Shown: positions 48,593-63,900 of the stretch, in pieces
Layout of the letters: the number at the start of each line of letters is the position of its first letter
How positions within the stretch are numbered: position 1 is the stretch's first letter
The notes under the pieces: generated by a model
The model's input: the letters and a program-made list of their open reading frames with translations, nothing else
Told to the model about the DNA's origin: nothing
Databases searched by the model: none
Assembly: GCA_009792885.1 (NCBI GenBank)
Contig: WMCF01000003.1
Coordinates: forward strand, 10,644,518-10,708,517
DNA: 64,000 nucleotides
Direction of reading: 5' to 3'
Source: Eremophila alpestris peregrina
Taxonomy: Eukaryota; Chordata; Aves; Passeriformes; Alaudidae
Program-made: the position numbers and the translations under genes

Positions 48593-51500
48593 GAAAGTTT
48601 TGAGATCAAAAAAATCAATAAAGCACAACAACTAAAACGAAGTCAGAAAGGGACCTTTGCTATATGTCTTTTACCTGGTTTACTTTATCTCCTGTGGCCC
48701 CAAACCTTGGAAACTCTTAACAGTTTAATAACTATATTTCTCAGTCTAATCATCCATTTCTTTCTCTACTGGCTTCATATCCCTCTTTGGCACAAAGGTA
48801 GACCCTCAATTTGCAGTGTGTGAAAGAGAATTAGTTGCATATACATAAATCATTTAAATCCAAGAAAATGTAGCTGTGTTTTTTAACTATAGCTTTGTTT
48901 TTCTTAAAGAGTTTCTTACCTTTAATATGATTTGAACAATTGTGTTCTCTTTAAATATAAAAAAAATTGTCTTCTTTTTACGTATTTAATACACTAACTT
49001 GAAAGGCTGCTACACTTCTGATGAAAAATGTGCATGTAATGAAATATAGTATTGCTACAATGCATTGGTGAGCTACAGGAATGTATGCTTCCTAAAAATA
49101 ATTTCTGTGCATAAATTATATTCATAAACTCATGCATAAGAACAAATTACAAAACAACTTTTTTCTTTGTATTTTCCTTACTGTAGCTAATTATTCTTAC
49201 ATTGAGAAGAAATAAAGGAAAGAGATGAAAAATTCTATTAAATTGTTTTTTTCAGTTTACTGGAGTTCATTTTTCTAGACATCCCACACATCACTGTGAG
49301 AAATATCAAACTTCAATTCCTCTGTTGGCCAAACCTTCATAAGCACAGGCACTGTGTGGGTGTTGTACATAAACAGTTTTTCAGTGACTCTTCTGCAGAC
49401 ACAGTTACATTTCTCACAGAGTCTGCCTTTCCTGTTGCCCAGAGGACTTATTAGAGTTCTCTATGACTTTTCAGATAAAACATTTTGGATTTCCCTAACA
49501 CTAAATGCACTTTACATGATGAGGAAGAAATCTGTTTTTCTACCTTATACTCTTAAAAAATCAATTTTTAATTTATGGCATATTTTAGGAAAAACATACA
49601 AAGCTGAATAAGATTAAAACCAAATCATTCTATTGCTTACATCATTTATAACCTTCAGTCTAAGTCCTACACTGTCACTCAGATGAATGCAGTACTGAAC
49701 GTCTCAGTCTGCAGCAGCTCTTGAGTCCCACTGTACAACTGGGGTTAGCCAGAGCAGAATTCCAAGGTGTAGCTGAAACACAAAAGAATTACAACCTTAG
49801 AAGATGAAAGGGAGAAAAAGAAAACCTAAGACAAGCTGAGTGAGAATTTCAGCTTACAGGTCAACCATGTCCCACTAAGGTCTAATTTGCATGAAAATTT
49901 TTCTTCCCTTGTCAGTATTGATTTAGTATAGTCTGTACATAAATAAGTACTAGATTTCTGTACACAGAGAACAAACTGTAACCTCTTGTAAGGAAAAAAT
50001 AAAAACAAGTATTAAATGTCTGTCATATAACAGAAACTTCAGTTGATTAGCATGTCAAAGAATCTTCTACTTCTGGAGATACAGGACTTGGCCACTGAGA
50101 AATTTCTCTCTTTGATACATAGCTACATGTTCCACAGGGAAATAGCATCTGTTATGCAGATCTGAATTTGCTTAGGAATGCATTTCACAATTAATAATAT
50201 TTCAGAGTGCAAAGGATGAGCAATGATTGGAGTAGCTTTGTAAAAAATATGGAATAAATTGTTCTTTCTGAAAGGATTCTTAATTCTGACAGATTTAGCA
50301 TAATGCTCAAATAAGCATACACTCTCCATGTCAGCAGTGCCATAGTGTTTCCTCCTTGTAATTTCTCTACCTCTCTTATAATTTTTACTACCTGAATTAG
50401 AAATGTGTGAAATACAGTCATTAAGCATAAAGGTCTTCTATATTTAGGCTTGCTATTGTGATAGACCATGTCCCGCTGTACTCACCTAAGCAACATTCCC
50501 AAGATACAATTTTGGGTTTATTTGTTATGAAGAATCCTGACAAAAAACCCAGGAATTTTCTTTTTTTTTTTTTTTCCACTGCAAAAATAGTTTGTTTTTT
50601 TGCAATGTTTTAAGCAGTTGTATGGTTCACCTGGTGAAATGTATTAAGTATTTCTGATCTTTTTTACCCTTAATTAGATCTCACAGTTGGTTAATTGCAA
50701 CTTATTAGATAATATTAGGTTTCTGAAAAACGTTTTTCTTGACAATCTCATTAGCTTATTTAGAGATTTGACGAGAGTTTTGATGATTGAAGAGCAGTAG
50801 ATGATTCAAGAAGCTTACCAACACCAGGAGGAGACTGTGTGCCCTTTGCTCAGAATAAACCACCTGTTATTACAGAGGATCTAGAGACTACAAGATTGTG
50901 CTGCAAACCAGAGGCATAAATATGAACTACGGAAATTAGATGGGAAAGGATTCTGAGGAGATAAAAAAGCCCCCTCCAAATCCATTAATCTTTCTTCAAA
51001 CCACAATAAATGACACTTTAGGATTCCCCACTGCAGCAGATGAAGCACAACCAAACACCTCAGCAAAATGATGGCTCAGATGGTTTTCAGTTGCATTCAC
51101 TTGATCCTTCAGGGAAAACAGTAAAGGGAACAAGATAATGAAATCAACAGATAAATCCCAAACAGGTGTTATTTAAATTGCACACGTATCTGTTGAGACA
51201 CAGAACTAATGGATGTACACTCTGAGTGCAGTTGGCATTGTATATTTTTGGGGTTTAAGGCTGGTGCTGATAAGAGGAACTGTAGGGAGAAAGAACTGAG
51301 GAGAAGACTGAGAAAGTGACTGATATGAATCCTATGCAATTTTAATACGTAGAGGGAGGTAAAACTAAACTAAAACAAAAGTTAATCCCATACCAATATA
51401 TTGGAAGGGAGGATAAGAACAGAAATAGTACTCATATTGACCAAAATAGTAATCAGGGGGTTATGACTGTGCCTGTTGTAATTATAAGACCTATTATGTT

Positions 51501-53139
51501 CTAAAAGAAATGTCATAAATATTTGTGCCCTAAAACATCAGCTTGACTGATGAAATGAGAATTTATACTGTAGGATGTAAAACCAAATATTCTGAATGGA
51601 ACTATGAAAATAAGAGATATTGGCAGTTTAAATTGTTTAGGTGTAAACTGGGGGCAAAAACTAATCAAAAAAGTGTAGCAGAATAGTATTATTTTTACCT
51701 ACACATTAGACTCTAATAAAGGATAACATGGGTGGACTATCTGCTCAATTAAATTTTTCTTTTAAAGATATAATATGACCATATTGAAATTGAATCCTAT
51801 GGAAATAAAAATAAGTTATCAGGGAAACCGGACAAGAAATTGTTTTAAAAATATGTTGGAGGGAGAAAACTATTGAAATGGTGGAAAAAGATTAATTAGA
51901 GCCATTAAAGTAAATACTGTGTAATTAATAGTACACATCTACAAAGTCTAATAATACAATTCAGGTCTGTATTTTTACAACACTTATTAGAATAAGGTTT
52001 TTTTAAAAATCAGACATGTCCCAAGAATACATAATCACATGCTTCCAAGGCAGCTAAAAAACTAAGAATTTTTTTTGACGTAATGCTGCAAATCATAAAT
52101 AAAATAAAAGTGCAAAATGAAAAAATCTAGCAACCTAAAATAGTAGTGAAGGAGGATGGATCAGATCATCCTGGGGCAAAATTTTTTTTTTGTATTGCTT
52201 AACTACTAAAATTGAATAAGAGGAAGTGAAAAGACAATAAAAATTGTATCTCAATGTTCTGAAGGATGGTTAGTCACACAGGAATCCAGATTGCATAAGC
52301 ACTGACCCTGGAATACTGCATGTACTTAGGCAACAAGTCAAAGATGATGATAATTGGGGACTAGCAGTTCAGTAGATTGTTCCTGACCATTCTGTGCCTG
52401 TAGATACAGCCAAGGTACTGATTAGGCTTCACGACAGTCTGTCACCCTTCTTGAATCATTTTAACATAATTATGCTCTTTCAGCTATCATTTCCTTGTAT
52501 TTGGCATGGACAAAGCCAATTTAAATGCATTTCCTGTAAATGGGCAATTTTCATAGGTATTGGATGTGGTCTTGGACATTTAAAGTTCAATATCTTTGTC
52601 ATCAGATAGGTTTTGCATGGATCTACAATTTTGTGCTTGTTGGGGAGCTTAGCTGAGTATTTTAACATCCAGGCTCTTATTCTTTGCAACTCTTCCCTAG
52701 TAAAACAGCCAGAGGAAGGAAGTGACTGCATGTCATATGCATTCCTCCTTATTATTTTCAACCTTTTATTTCTCAGGACTTTAATTTTTTTGGTGTATTT
52801 TCTTGATTTTCCTGTTCAGTAAAGGAAGAAATATGTCTTTGTGTTTGTGTGTATACATGTAAAAATCAATCTTCACACATTTTTTATTATGATTAAAATG
52901 AAGGAATTCAAAGCATTTTCAATAGCTGAGTAATTATGAAAAGCTTTAACACACTCCAAAGTGACAAAAACAACAATATACCTCCCAAATACTTGAGAGA
53001 GAAACAACAGGTTATGTATCACTTTCTTTGATTTTACACACCATCCACAGTTATCTTTCTCTTGGGACGAGAATATGAAACAAAACAACTCAAGGCTTAC
53101 ACCACAGTTCATTCAGACAATAGGTAAGAGGTTGAGCAA

Positions 53140-53195
53140 CATAGCAAATTTATATATTTATAAAAATATATTTATATAAATATATTGCAGTAGAG
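53140..53195. repeat. AT-rich low-complexity tract
   Basis: Repeated TATATTTATAAAAATATAT-type sequence with several short palindromes. Confidence 0.8.
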
Positions 53196-56100
53196 TAGTA
53201 TTATAATTTACTAGCTCAATAACTAACTTTGAAAAAGTGTTATAATGATAAAAGTTTTAATTTAGATGGGATACAATATTTAGACAAGTCTATACATAAA
53301 CAGAAAACATTACTCTTGCAGAGCAAGAAATCTGGAACCTTCTGAGCTTTTGAATCAATAACAGTGGTTATACTAAATGTAGGGGATCTTTTAAGAAACA
53401 CATACTATGCAGCATTTCTCCCTCCATGAAGAATTATGGGCCATGCCAGTTTTCACACAAAAACTTTTAGCTCTGTTGCATCAAAATAATTGAGAAAAAC
53501 GGTGCAATGGCTGCATAAACAGGGCACTCATTCCAGAAAAAAACAGTTCTAGAAACCCTAGTGAGCAGATTTCAAGTAATAATTCTGTATTTTCAGAGTT
53601 CTAGTCTTTTATTATCTATTTATATAGATTGCATTTATAAATATTTTGTAAAATATATCAAGTGGTCTGACTTTTTTTCCAATTTTTAATTTCATCTATA
53701 CCCTATAGGTCTTTATTATACTTCAACAAATTATATCTAGTGTCATAGCATTCAACTGCTTTGTAGTGTTCATTTATACTCATCAGATGTAATTAAAGTA
53801 TTTGCTGGGTTTTGTAAGATATTCAGTATTGTATATTTCCACACATTCTCTCTCCCCACCTAAACTTCTTTTGTTTCTCTCCCTAAGTCTTTAAAAAAAA
53901 ATTAAAATGTAGAAACAATTGTCTCTAAAGAAGAATAGTATAGAGGCAGAAGAAAGCTCACATTCCCTTCTAATCCTACCTTACCATTTAAGAATTTAAA
54001 ATAAAGGTCTTTCTCTGAAGGAACCAGACTTTAATTATCTTCCATAGAGTCTGTGACTTAACTCATGCAAACAGAAAAGCACAGATTTAAACTCTTTTCT
54101 TAACATCACTCTCTTATTACATTTCAGGTCTTTCAGGCAGTGAAATTCTATACAATAGTATCATGTCAGTTCACCATGAGGTATGATTCTGTTAAGTTGT
54201 GTAAAATTGAGTTCTGCTTATTTTGTTATTTTTCAGTTAAATTTAACCCTGCTGATGACCATCTTTACTTCCTCTAGGTGTCCTAACTCTCTAAAGTGTA
54301 ATACATTTTAATACACAAGTTAAAGTCTGTGGAAGCTCCAGTTTTGTTTCTTTAAAACAGAAAACATTTGTTATAAATAGCACCCACACAGAGATTTGAC
54401 TAATTTCCACTAATGTATGTATAAACCTGAATAAAGATATTATTATACATCTTCCTGAGAAACTAAACTGAAGTGCTGTAAAGGGAAATTTAAAAACTGA
54501 TTATAAATATGGGCCTCCTCTTCAGTACATTATAATTGGTCAACAAAGATACAAAGTGAAGATTATTAATTCAGAAACTGTCTTACTGAACATTGTGGGT
54601 ATTAAATTACAAAATGCTCACTTTTTTTTCCTGATGGAATTTCTTAAAGCACATGAATAGTACCAAAAAAATCCCACATTTAACCCAATTTTATTCCCAG
54701 AGTATTCCCAGTTTAGCCTGTTTGAAAGTATGAATTCTCATTAAAAGCAAAAAGGGGCAAGATGAAAGCAGCAAAAATTTAAGGTCTGAGGGGTTTGTTT
54801 TGTTTTATGAGAATTTACTTGTTTTGAAGTAAAAGATTATCAGTTCAGCAGAATAGAACAGTCTTTGTTTTCTTTATCCTTCTATTTCTACATAATGTTC
54901 AAAGCTAATGAATGACTGACTAATACTAACTGACAGAAAATTCAACAGTAAAAGTGACAGGGAAAAGGAAATTACTTTTCACATTCAAATAAACATAATT
55001 TGAAAAATTAAGGGACAAAAAACTGTTTAGTACAAAATAAACATTTAATCCTTGGAGTTTCACACAGACATACCTTTCACAGACATCAAATTAAAAACTC
55101 CATCTAGCTGAAGTCATCTCTTATCCATTAATGAGCAGAAACAGGTATTTTAAAAGCAATTTGGTGAAGGATTGATTTTAGGTTTTTCAGGTAAGCTGTG
55201 TTCCACAATATTTAATGTCACTCATCATGTTTTTCTTGATAGAAATTGAAAAACCAAAAAGGATGAAACCAGTTTTAGCATTGGTATGCTTAACACTCGT
55301 TGACTCAGGTAGTTTATATTCACCCTCAAAGGCATTCTCAAGGCCAAATTCCCTTATCAAACCCTCTGGCTCAGTCTGAGGCTGTAATTGGACATCATGG
55401 GAGTGCTCATCTGGAGGGAATGTCAAGTCTAGTCAACATCCTCTGATGTAGTTTCAGGCAGTCTAGACCCAGATGTACATTAAGACACTTTCCGAAGAAC
55501 ACACTCCAGTATGCCCTCAAGCTGGGCTGTGGAGTCAGTGTACCTGTGACTCTCAACTCAGAGAAACTCTGCAAATGTTTGCTGCTTCCTTCTTTTTTCA
55601 CCACTACAGTGGCAAAGCAGAGAGTGTTCACAAGAACCAAAACAGCTAGTCTGATTTCTCACAAAGGCCTCTGCTCTTGGAGATTCTGGCCAAGAGACAA
55701 GATGATAGCTAAGTTGCCTTTCAAGCAGAAGCTGTAAAACTTTCAGTAAACAGGAAAATCATGACATGACTGCAAAAAACATAGCAAAATGCACACAACC
55801 CTTGCTACTTCATACTTGTTCAATTGAATTTAATGCACTCATGATTTGTTGTTTCCTTCCTTGTCTTCATTCCAACTATTCATTTTTCAACAAGTTACTG
55901 TGCAGCTCATAATCAATAGGAAAGCCAGCCCTAGCTCAGAAATAAAAACAATTTAAAAAGCAGATTGATTCTTTAACCATTACTCAAACAAAAAAAACTA
56001 CCTTAACACTCATGCCTCCCATGTTTCTGCATTGGTCTCAGTTTGCCCAGAATTTTTTTATTTCATTCAACTCAGCAGTGAAACTCACTGCAGAGTAGAC

Positions 56101-59100
56101 AGGTGGAATAACATTTCCTATAACTTACACAGATGCTTAACTCCTCATCCAGGTTCTAGCAACCCTGGTTTGTGATGACTTTAGAAAGGCAATTCAGCAG
56201 GGTCATTCATACACAAATGGCTTTGCAACTGTTTGGAAGACAGATTCACTCCAGCATTTCTCTTCCTCTATTAGTACTCTAGGTCTATTATAGGATAAAT
56301 TTGTTTTCCAATCCCCCTTCCAAATGTGCCTCAGCCTTCAGGTAAAATTTACTTTAGAGCAAAGTTGCATAGAGCATTGGAAAGATTGTTCATAAGGATG
56401 GCTACTGGCACTCCAGTAATGAAGCAATCCTAAGGAAGTCTATTAGAACAATGAAGGAATTCCCTGAGTTCTCTTCAAAGAGTCATCAGTAATGGGAAGC
56501 CAGTGCAGACCTGAGAAAATATGGGATACAAACAAAATAATTTTAAGGAGAATTCATCAGCAAATAGGTTTCTTTATTCCCACTAGGCTAAGAAAATTAT
56601 TTAGTAATTCTTAATGCAGGGAAAATGAATAGAGGGTTTTTCAAAGCAGTGCAATACTCCAAATGCATATCCAGTCTGTACAGTAAGAATAGTGATTAGG
56701 ACTAAGAATCAGTTAACTTACTGTGAAGTGATGCTCTGACCCTTCCATTTTTTAAGAATATTACTTAATTGTACTTCCAAATAAGTTATGAAAATTACAA
56801 TGAAAGCAGCATATTTTATTATCACTGTTTTGGTGTGTTTAAGAGAGTAACCTCAAGGCTCATTTTTGAAGTCAGTGCTAACATTTCCTCTGGTTCAGAT
56901 ACAAGAAAAAAATCAAAAAATGGTAAGAAAATTGCACAAATGCATAGAATATTATATAGCTATACCATTCACATTGCATAGAAAGGATCAAAGACAATGT
57001 CATAATACAGAAAGTCTGTTGGTAAAATAATAGCAGTAGAAGGAAATCAGAGATGATAACAGTCCAGAGGGGATAACTAATGAAGAAAAATAGGAAACAA
57101 GGCTATATCAGGCTCTGAGCACAAAAATCTGTGAAAGACTGCATATGACATGAAAAGGTTTAGCTATCAATGCATAGAAGGTAGAATTCATAAACAGTCA
57201 TGAAAGAATTAGGTAATTATATTAATGCTAACACATGAGGGGTTTTAAACTCATTTTTCTGGATTTTTTTGTTTTGTTTACACGGAATAAACAACTTGCT
57301 CTTAAAACCTTTTGAGTTTATTTATTTTTCAGACATGATATTCCCACAGGTATGCAGAGAATGTTTATGTGACTGTGGTTACAATGATATCTGTGAAACC
57401 AGACATATCACAAAATTATCAATAATTAATTAGAACTGGTCCCTGGGTTTTCTCAGATGCATACACAGTACTTTCTGTTTGATAAAACTCTCTTTACATT
57501 ATGTGGAATACCTTCATTCCCACACAAATTATACCTGAAGGACTTGATTGTAGTTTAGCAAAGTAAATTATACTCAACTCTCTGAAGAGTATTAAATATA
57601 GGTCTTAATATTAAAAAAGCATAACTCTGGTACTGACCTTAGTCTTATCAACATGTTAAAAAATTCTCATCCTAAAAGCTTAATAGGATTCATTATCCAC
57701 AGAGTTATATTAAAAATCTCAAACCAAGAAACCAAAAAATATCACTGCAGCAGGGGAACTGTCCTTGGTCCACATTGCCCTGTGAGAGTGTGAACTGAAA
57801 GAAAATGAACAGTGGAGACAAAAAGTGAAGGTGATCTGGGGAGTAATGAGCACTTGAAAGCCATGAGATACCTATAAACGTGTATCCACAGAAGTGGCAT
57901 TGCACATATTTTGTCCTTCCTTCCCTTCCAAATAAACAAGCATTTATGAATAGCCTTGTTATCTGGCTTTCTGCAGAATATTGCGAAGGGTAACATTTCT
58001 GCATAATGCATTGCTGTTTGTTCTGAAATACTTTTAGACATTTGTAATTAATGTGAAATAAGCTAACAGAGCAGCAGAAATGTCAAAGTACCATGAAGTC
58101 TTATTGCTAGAAACTCATGAGCCGCTTCATTAGTTCAGATCAAGACTCAAACAGTTTTGATTAATTTTTGTTTTAAAGTCGTATAGTTAATCTTACATAA
58201 GAAGGTAAATTGCCTGAGGAAGTATTTCTTCTTCCATGCATAATTAAGTCAATACTCATTCATGTCAAAACAAAATCAAACATCGTCTTTGGTATACAAA
58301 TTAGTAATGAAGGAGTGACTCATAGAAACAACTGGTAATGGAAGTGTTAACACTCTTCCCTTCTACTCCCAATGGCACTAAAGAATGTACAAAGAAATTA
58401 AAATAATTTTCATGATGAAATTCTTTGTAGTCTTACAAGTTTAGTAAGAGGTAAATAGTAATGGGTTGTCTCTGGTCAATCACATCAAAGACAAGATTGT
58501 TAACCACTTTTTATTTCTTGTAGTTATGCAGAAAACAATGTTACTGTGTTTTGAATTTTACAAATGGAAGTCTAAAAACATGTCTTTGTCATTTAATTAC
58601 CCAATGTCTTTATCACCACAGAAATACACCCATGATGTATATAATCTGCCTATTTATGTATATATGTCTGCCTAACAGGTCACAAATGTTTCTGCCATGG
58701 CTAAAATGTTTTCTTTTGGGTGTTGAAAATTCACAATGTGAATACAATAAGCTGAATAGAAATGCTAACACAATTAACTGCAAAATTCTGCCTACTGCTT
58801 AAGCTTCCCTGTCCTTGTTACTTTCAAAAGCAATCACACAGTGTCCCATTAACCAGACTTTCCTACATACATTGGGCTGTATTGCTGAAGTTACAAGATC
58901 CCACAGTTTTATTAAAATTTATGAAGATTACTGCGACTGTTTTTTGCAGCTTCACCTGCACCTGTTCTGGTTGAAAATACTTGTCTGATCCTTTGTCGTT
59001 TTGAATGCATGCACCCTTTAGCAAGAGAGGAAATTTGTGTGGCTGGTCCCTTAGTGGACAGATGATGAAAAGTTGACTACTGCCACAATTATGTCAGTCC

Positions 59101-60574
59101 CAAGAGCCTAGTTATCACATCAACACCACTACAGATCGCTTTGGAGCTGATGCAGAGGAATCTGAATCCACTTGCAGAGCATGGGATTGCAGGGGAAGGC
59201 AGGGGAGGCAACAACAAGGGGGGAGATAGATGTGATTGTGTGTACTTTTGGGCATGTGAGCATCCACCACAGTGAAGACTTTGCAAAGGAGAGCTGGCCA
59301 TACAAGACTTTTTCATTCTGTGTCAGAACAGCTCATAGCAGCATATTTAGTATAATTATCGTGGATTTTTAAAAAGCTGAAGATCCTGTCCTTACCACAT
59401 GATACAGACAGATAGGGCATAAGAATATATGTCTGCATTTTCAGGAATACAAGCTTTTTTGTTTACTGCTAGTGACTGCAGCAAATGCAGGACATCAAAT
59501 GAATCCATGCTTCCTGATGTGAGTACAAAGGGTAACTAATACCGAAAATACCTGTTTCATTGTAATATTGAAAGTCTGCCAGAAAAAACACACAAACTGT
59601 TCAAACAGCCCAGTGTGTGTAAAACACTTTTGCACTCTCAGTGGACTTGCCTGCAAAGCAAAGAGCTGTGCTGAATTATGACTAACATGTTTTTCTGTGG
59701 AAATTATGGCCTACAGACTTTCTCTCACACAATCCTGTTTCGATCAGTTAGGTTCTTTTTGTGTTGTCATAGCAACAGGCAGAAACCTTACCACCCTGAT
59801 CAAAATTCCCTGACATTCCTCTTAAAAAGACCACAAAGCAAGCAAGCACTTGCTCTCCTTACTACAATTTCTGACTTTTTCATCTATATCAGAAGTATAT
59901 TCCTGCCACTAAAGAGTTGTTTGCTGCTCCTGTACAAGAACAAGAGATGTTGAAGGAGATTTTCCCATTCTGGAAGGGATCAGACTTTGTGTGGGTGCTA
60001 GCCATGTACGCCCAAAACTGTGTGGGGGTGACAGATGTGAACTGCATTACAGGTGTTTCAGTAGCTTGGTGATTCTTCAGAAATACACTTGTTTGAAATT
60101 TGGGGCTTTCTTTTAATTTTTGGTGTCACCTTTCTGATTTATTGATCAGCGGTAATTTTTCTCTTCCTGATTATGCATCATCGAATCCTCCAGTTCCTAC
60201 TGAGCTTCTGCCTAAAATATATTGAATATTGACTGTGATAATGATAAATATTCTGAAACAAACAGGGGAAATCAACAGTCAAGGTTTCTAATATGGATCT
60301 TATGTAAGTCATGACATTGTATTTGGAAAAGATAGAGGAGGCACGAGGGATGACACTCAGAGAGTATTTCATATTAGTAAAACTGAGATAACACAATGTA
60401 TTATGGTGTGCATGTGGATACTTTCTGCTAGATCAACTCTGTTTACAGACTTTCAAGAAACAATAAATCAAGACAGACATAGCCATACTTGACTACAGAC
60501 ATTCTTTGGGGTTTTTCATCATCTATTGGAATGGCATGTATGCAAATCAAAACCTGTATCTGAATAACATTTGG

Positions 60575-60940
60575 GTTTGTTCAGCCTGGAGAAAACTCCA
60601 GAAAGGCCTTACTGCAGGCTTCCTTTAGCCACAGGGGGCTAAAAGAAAGCTGAAGAGGGACTTTTTAGAAGGGCATTTAGTGAGTAGGACAAGGGGGATA
60701 GCTTTAAACTGCAAAAGGGTAGGTTTAGATTCAATATTAGGAAGAAATAATTTCCTGTGACAGTGGTGAGGCACTGGAACAGGTTGCCCAGGGAAGTTGT
60801 GAATGGAATGGTTTAAGACCAGGAGCTTTGAGTAACCTGTTCCAGTGGAAAGTGTCTCTGCCCATAGTGGGAGGGAGTTGAAAGAAGACGATTTTTAAGG
60901 TTCCTTCCAACACAAACATTCTATGATTCTGTGATCCTAT
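60575..60940 (+). mobile_element. CR1 LINE, 3'-UTR
   Basis: It starts TTTGTTCAGCCTGGAGAAAA and continues 'gggctaaaagaaagctgaag', 'gtaggacaagggggata', 'ctttaaactgcaaaagggtagg', 'gtgacagtggtgaggcactgg', 'acaggttgcccagggaagttg' and 'aaggttccttccaacacaaac'. The tail is ATTCTATGATTCTGTGATCC. The family is clear although a stretch near 60800 is shortened. The 60-codon minus frame over it is not a gene. Confidence 0.95.
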
Positions 60941-63900
60941 TATACTTAGTATGAAAGTAAAATAGTTATAAAGGAGTGAAATTAGGAACTGATATAATAT
61001 TTACCTCAAAAACCCAAGGAGAGTTCAGTGAGAAGCTGACATTTCCTCATCTTCTCATTTGTCTTTAACAGTGCAGAATGGCACACCAAGCAGTGGACAT
61101 CCAAAATATCCAGTGTCTCACTCCCAGAGTAAGAGCCTATGTGAATCAGGACCTGATCAGAAACAGAATTAAGACTATCATATAAACAAATATAGAACTA
61201 TATAATATAGTAATTGTTTATTGATTGATATGTTATTACTAATACTGTATTCTTTCCTGCAGTAGCAAATAGATGTCCCTTAGGCAAAGAGTGCAAGTTC
61301 AGTACAAGTCTTGGTGTTTTATATGGTGTAACAATCCTACAGTCAGCTAAACAGATGGAAGAAAGAATGAGTAATTTTTTATTTATTTGGTGTCTATACG
61401 AATTACACAGTGAATAAGTGACAACTAAGATAGTCAACTAGAAAATTCTTAATTCCTAAGCAAAAAATTATTTACTAGAATGTATTTATATGGTAACTAC
61501 AATCCAATTCCCAGTTAATGGAATTGTAGAAATCTAGATTCCTAGATTTTACACATTCATTTTTATTTATTTAATAATATGAAAATAATTAATTTTACAC
61601 CTTAAATAAGTGATATCTTATAAAGGAAATTAATCATACTATATACTGAAAAGTAGGAAACAATGCACTGTATAAAATTTGAAGACCACGTACAATAATG
61701 TCTGGTAGCATACAGGTTTGGACAGCTCGTGAATAAGATTCAATATACATCCAAATATGTGTCAAATTACTTTAGTTATACCTTTGAACCTAATTCCAAG
61801 TCTTTATGTTGCTTTCTTAATTTAAATTACATTAATTGAGCTGTATTTTAACAAGGTCCCATGCAGTGGCAGAATCAAATTATAGAGAAAGTCATATTTC
61901 TAAAGGACTACTATTATTCCTTCTTTCACAAGTAGTAATATTAAATCATTATATCCAATTTTGTTATTCTAAAAGTTATTCTTTAACTAGAGACATTCTA
62001 TAACTAGTGATTGCATGTTCATCTAAGGAGTTTTGAGAACATTAGAATAAAATTACTATATAGACAAGCATAAATGCTGTATCCTTTACTGACTTGTCAG
62101 TCATTTGTTCTATACATAAAATATCTATAAAAGATTTTTCTCATTTAGGTAGCTCTGACCTGGATACTTCAAGAAACATTACAGCATGTGCCAGTTATAA
62201 GGTCTGAGGGAATTCCAGCCTCTGGAAATTTATTTAAGAGCACACCTGTCATTCCAGATGTGTAAGGAATATGGCTTTGGTTCCTTTGGTCCACTCTTCC
62301 ACAGCACCTTATGTTGGTCCTTACTTCAAACAGCAATATTTCATCCTGCCCACAGAAAGAAGAGGGTGCTAAAATAATCTGTACAGAAGAGGAGTAACAT
62401 ATCAAAATTTTGAGTGCTAAGTAGATGGATTTCTACTTGCAGTATATCTCTGCAGGGACATAAGAATCATAATGGATATTATTATCTATGTCTATATTTG
62501 AGGAGAACATTTCCTCTGCAGTGACCAGGTTTTTCTCATTTCTTTGAGCAGAAAAGGTATTCTTCCAACTCTTTTCAGTTATAAATAAGATGAACATTAA
62601 GGCAGGAATTTTAAGTGATGTGAAATGATCTAGACACTTAAATGCCCCTGAAAATAACATAAAATCTCTTTGAAACCTGTTTGTTAAATATAGAAAGAGC
62701 TTCAAATATAGCATCTAACAGTTGCTTCTTAAACAAAAGCCCTTCCTAAAAATCCTAAAATAGGAATTTTTTCCTATTTTAGCCCATTATAAAGGATGTA
62801 AATCTTACTTCAAGGAAGAAGGAAGTCTGAATAAGGAAAATGAAAGACCTTTTGCTAACAACGTGAGTGAAATACTATCTGCATATCACTTAAGGTTTTG
62901 GGACTTCATGTGCCCCCATCCACTCATTCAAACCGTGTGATGTGAAAGATGTGGAAAATTTCAAAGTCTTTTTTAAACCTTCCTTTCTTCTGCAGTTGCA
63001 TAAAGACATAATAAAGAGAGGTCAGATTTAAAAATAAAAATAAATAAATAAAACAAAACTAAACAAAACAAAGAAAAACACTCAAAACCCCAGATGATAT
63101 GCTTTATTCGAAAAAGAGAAGCAAAAGAATACTTATTCTTTATGAATAAAATTCTGTTTTGAATGAAAGAAAAAAGGCTTTTAAGGCAGCAGTACCATTC
63201 TTACAATTAATTTGCTTTTCCTATTATTGTAAACAATATTCTTTTTCCCAGAAAAAAACTACTAAATAAGGTTTTTTGAAATGTGTCTGTTTACCACCTT
63301 TAAAGTTCTTGTATTAATTACAGCATGACCTGCACAATAAGGAAGAAATAAAACTTTGCCAATAAATTATGACACTTCAAAGCAACAAAATAGGTTATTT
63401 GATATAGATTTCTATGAGCTTCACCGTACACGGGGGGGCCCAAAGCATTTGAATTCAGTTCAAGCCATTATAGATACATAGAATACTTGACTATGTCTCA
63501 GTCTTGTTGAACACTTTTGAATGCATTAGCTGAAACCAAACAGCTATCCACCTACAATAGAGATGCATTTGCATAAGTGATGTGAGAACTTCAAAAGGTT
63601 CAGAGTTCAGATTAATTTTGGTTCCTCAGTAAGAAATATCCATGCAGGTGGCATTCCTGCCTTTTGAACTTGCAGTTTAATTTTCCTCTGGTTTCCTTCT
63701 TGCTCTCTCAGAAATCCTCTCAAAACCTCTTCCAATATTTCTTTTTTTTTCCCCTTCTTTTTTTATTCATGTATTGGTGTAGGAAACTACTTGCTTTCAT
63801 TATTATCAAAAAGCTACTGCACCTCTTTTGTCCTTCAAGAGTTTGAGGCTGATGTTTGAAATGACAACTTTCTTCTGGAGTCTAGAATATTTGGAAGTGA

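Larger units (their letters stand above)
46691..60574. other. Long AT-rich stretch, no gene seen
   Basis: This is the largest feature-poor block. It contains a tandem duplication at 48541-48586 (listed separately), poly-T near 50562-50576 and TATAAATATAT-like DNA at 53146-53190. A less AT-rich block at 55150-55740 has no recognised exon. Numerous 60-101-codon frames have no domain, splice context or codon bias. I see no CR1 or LTR here, which is notable given their density from 43.5 to 46.7 kb. Confidence 0.6.
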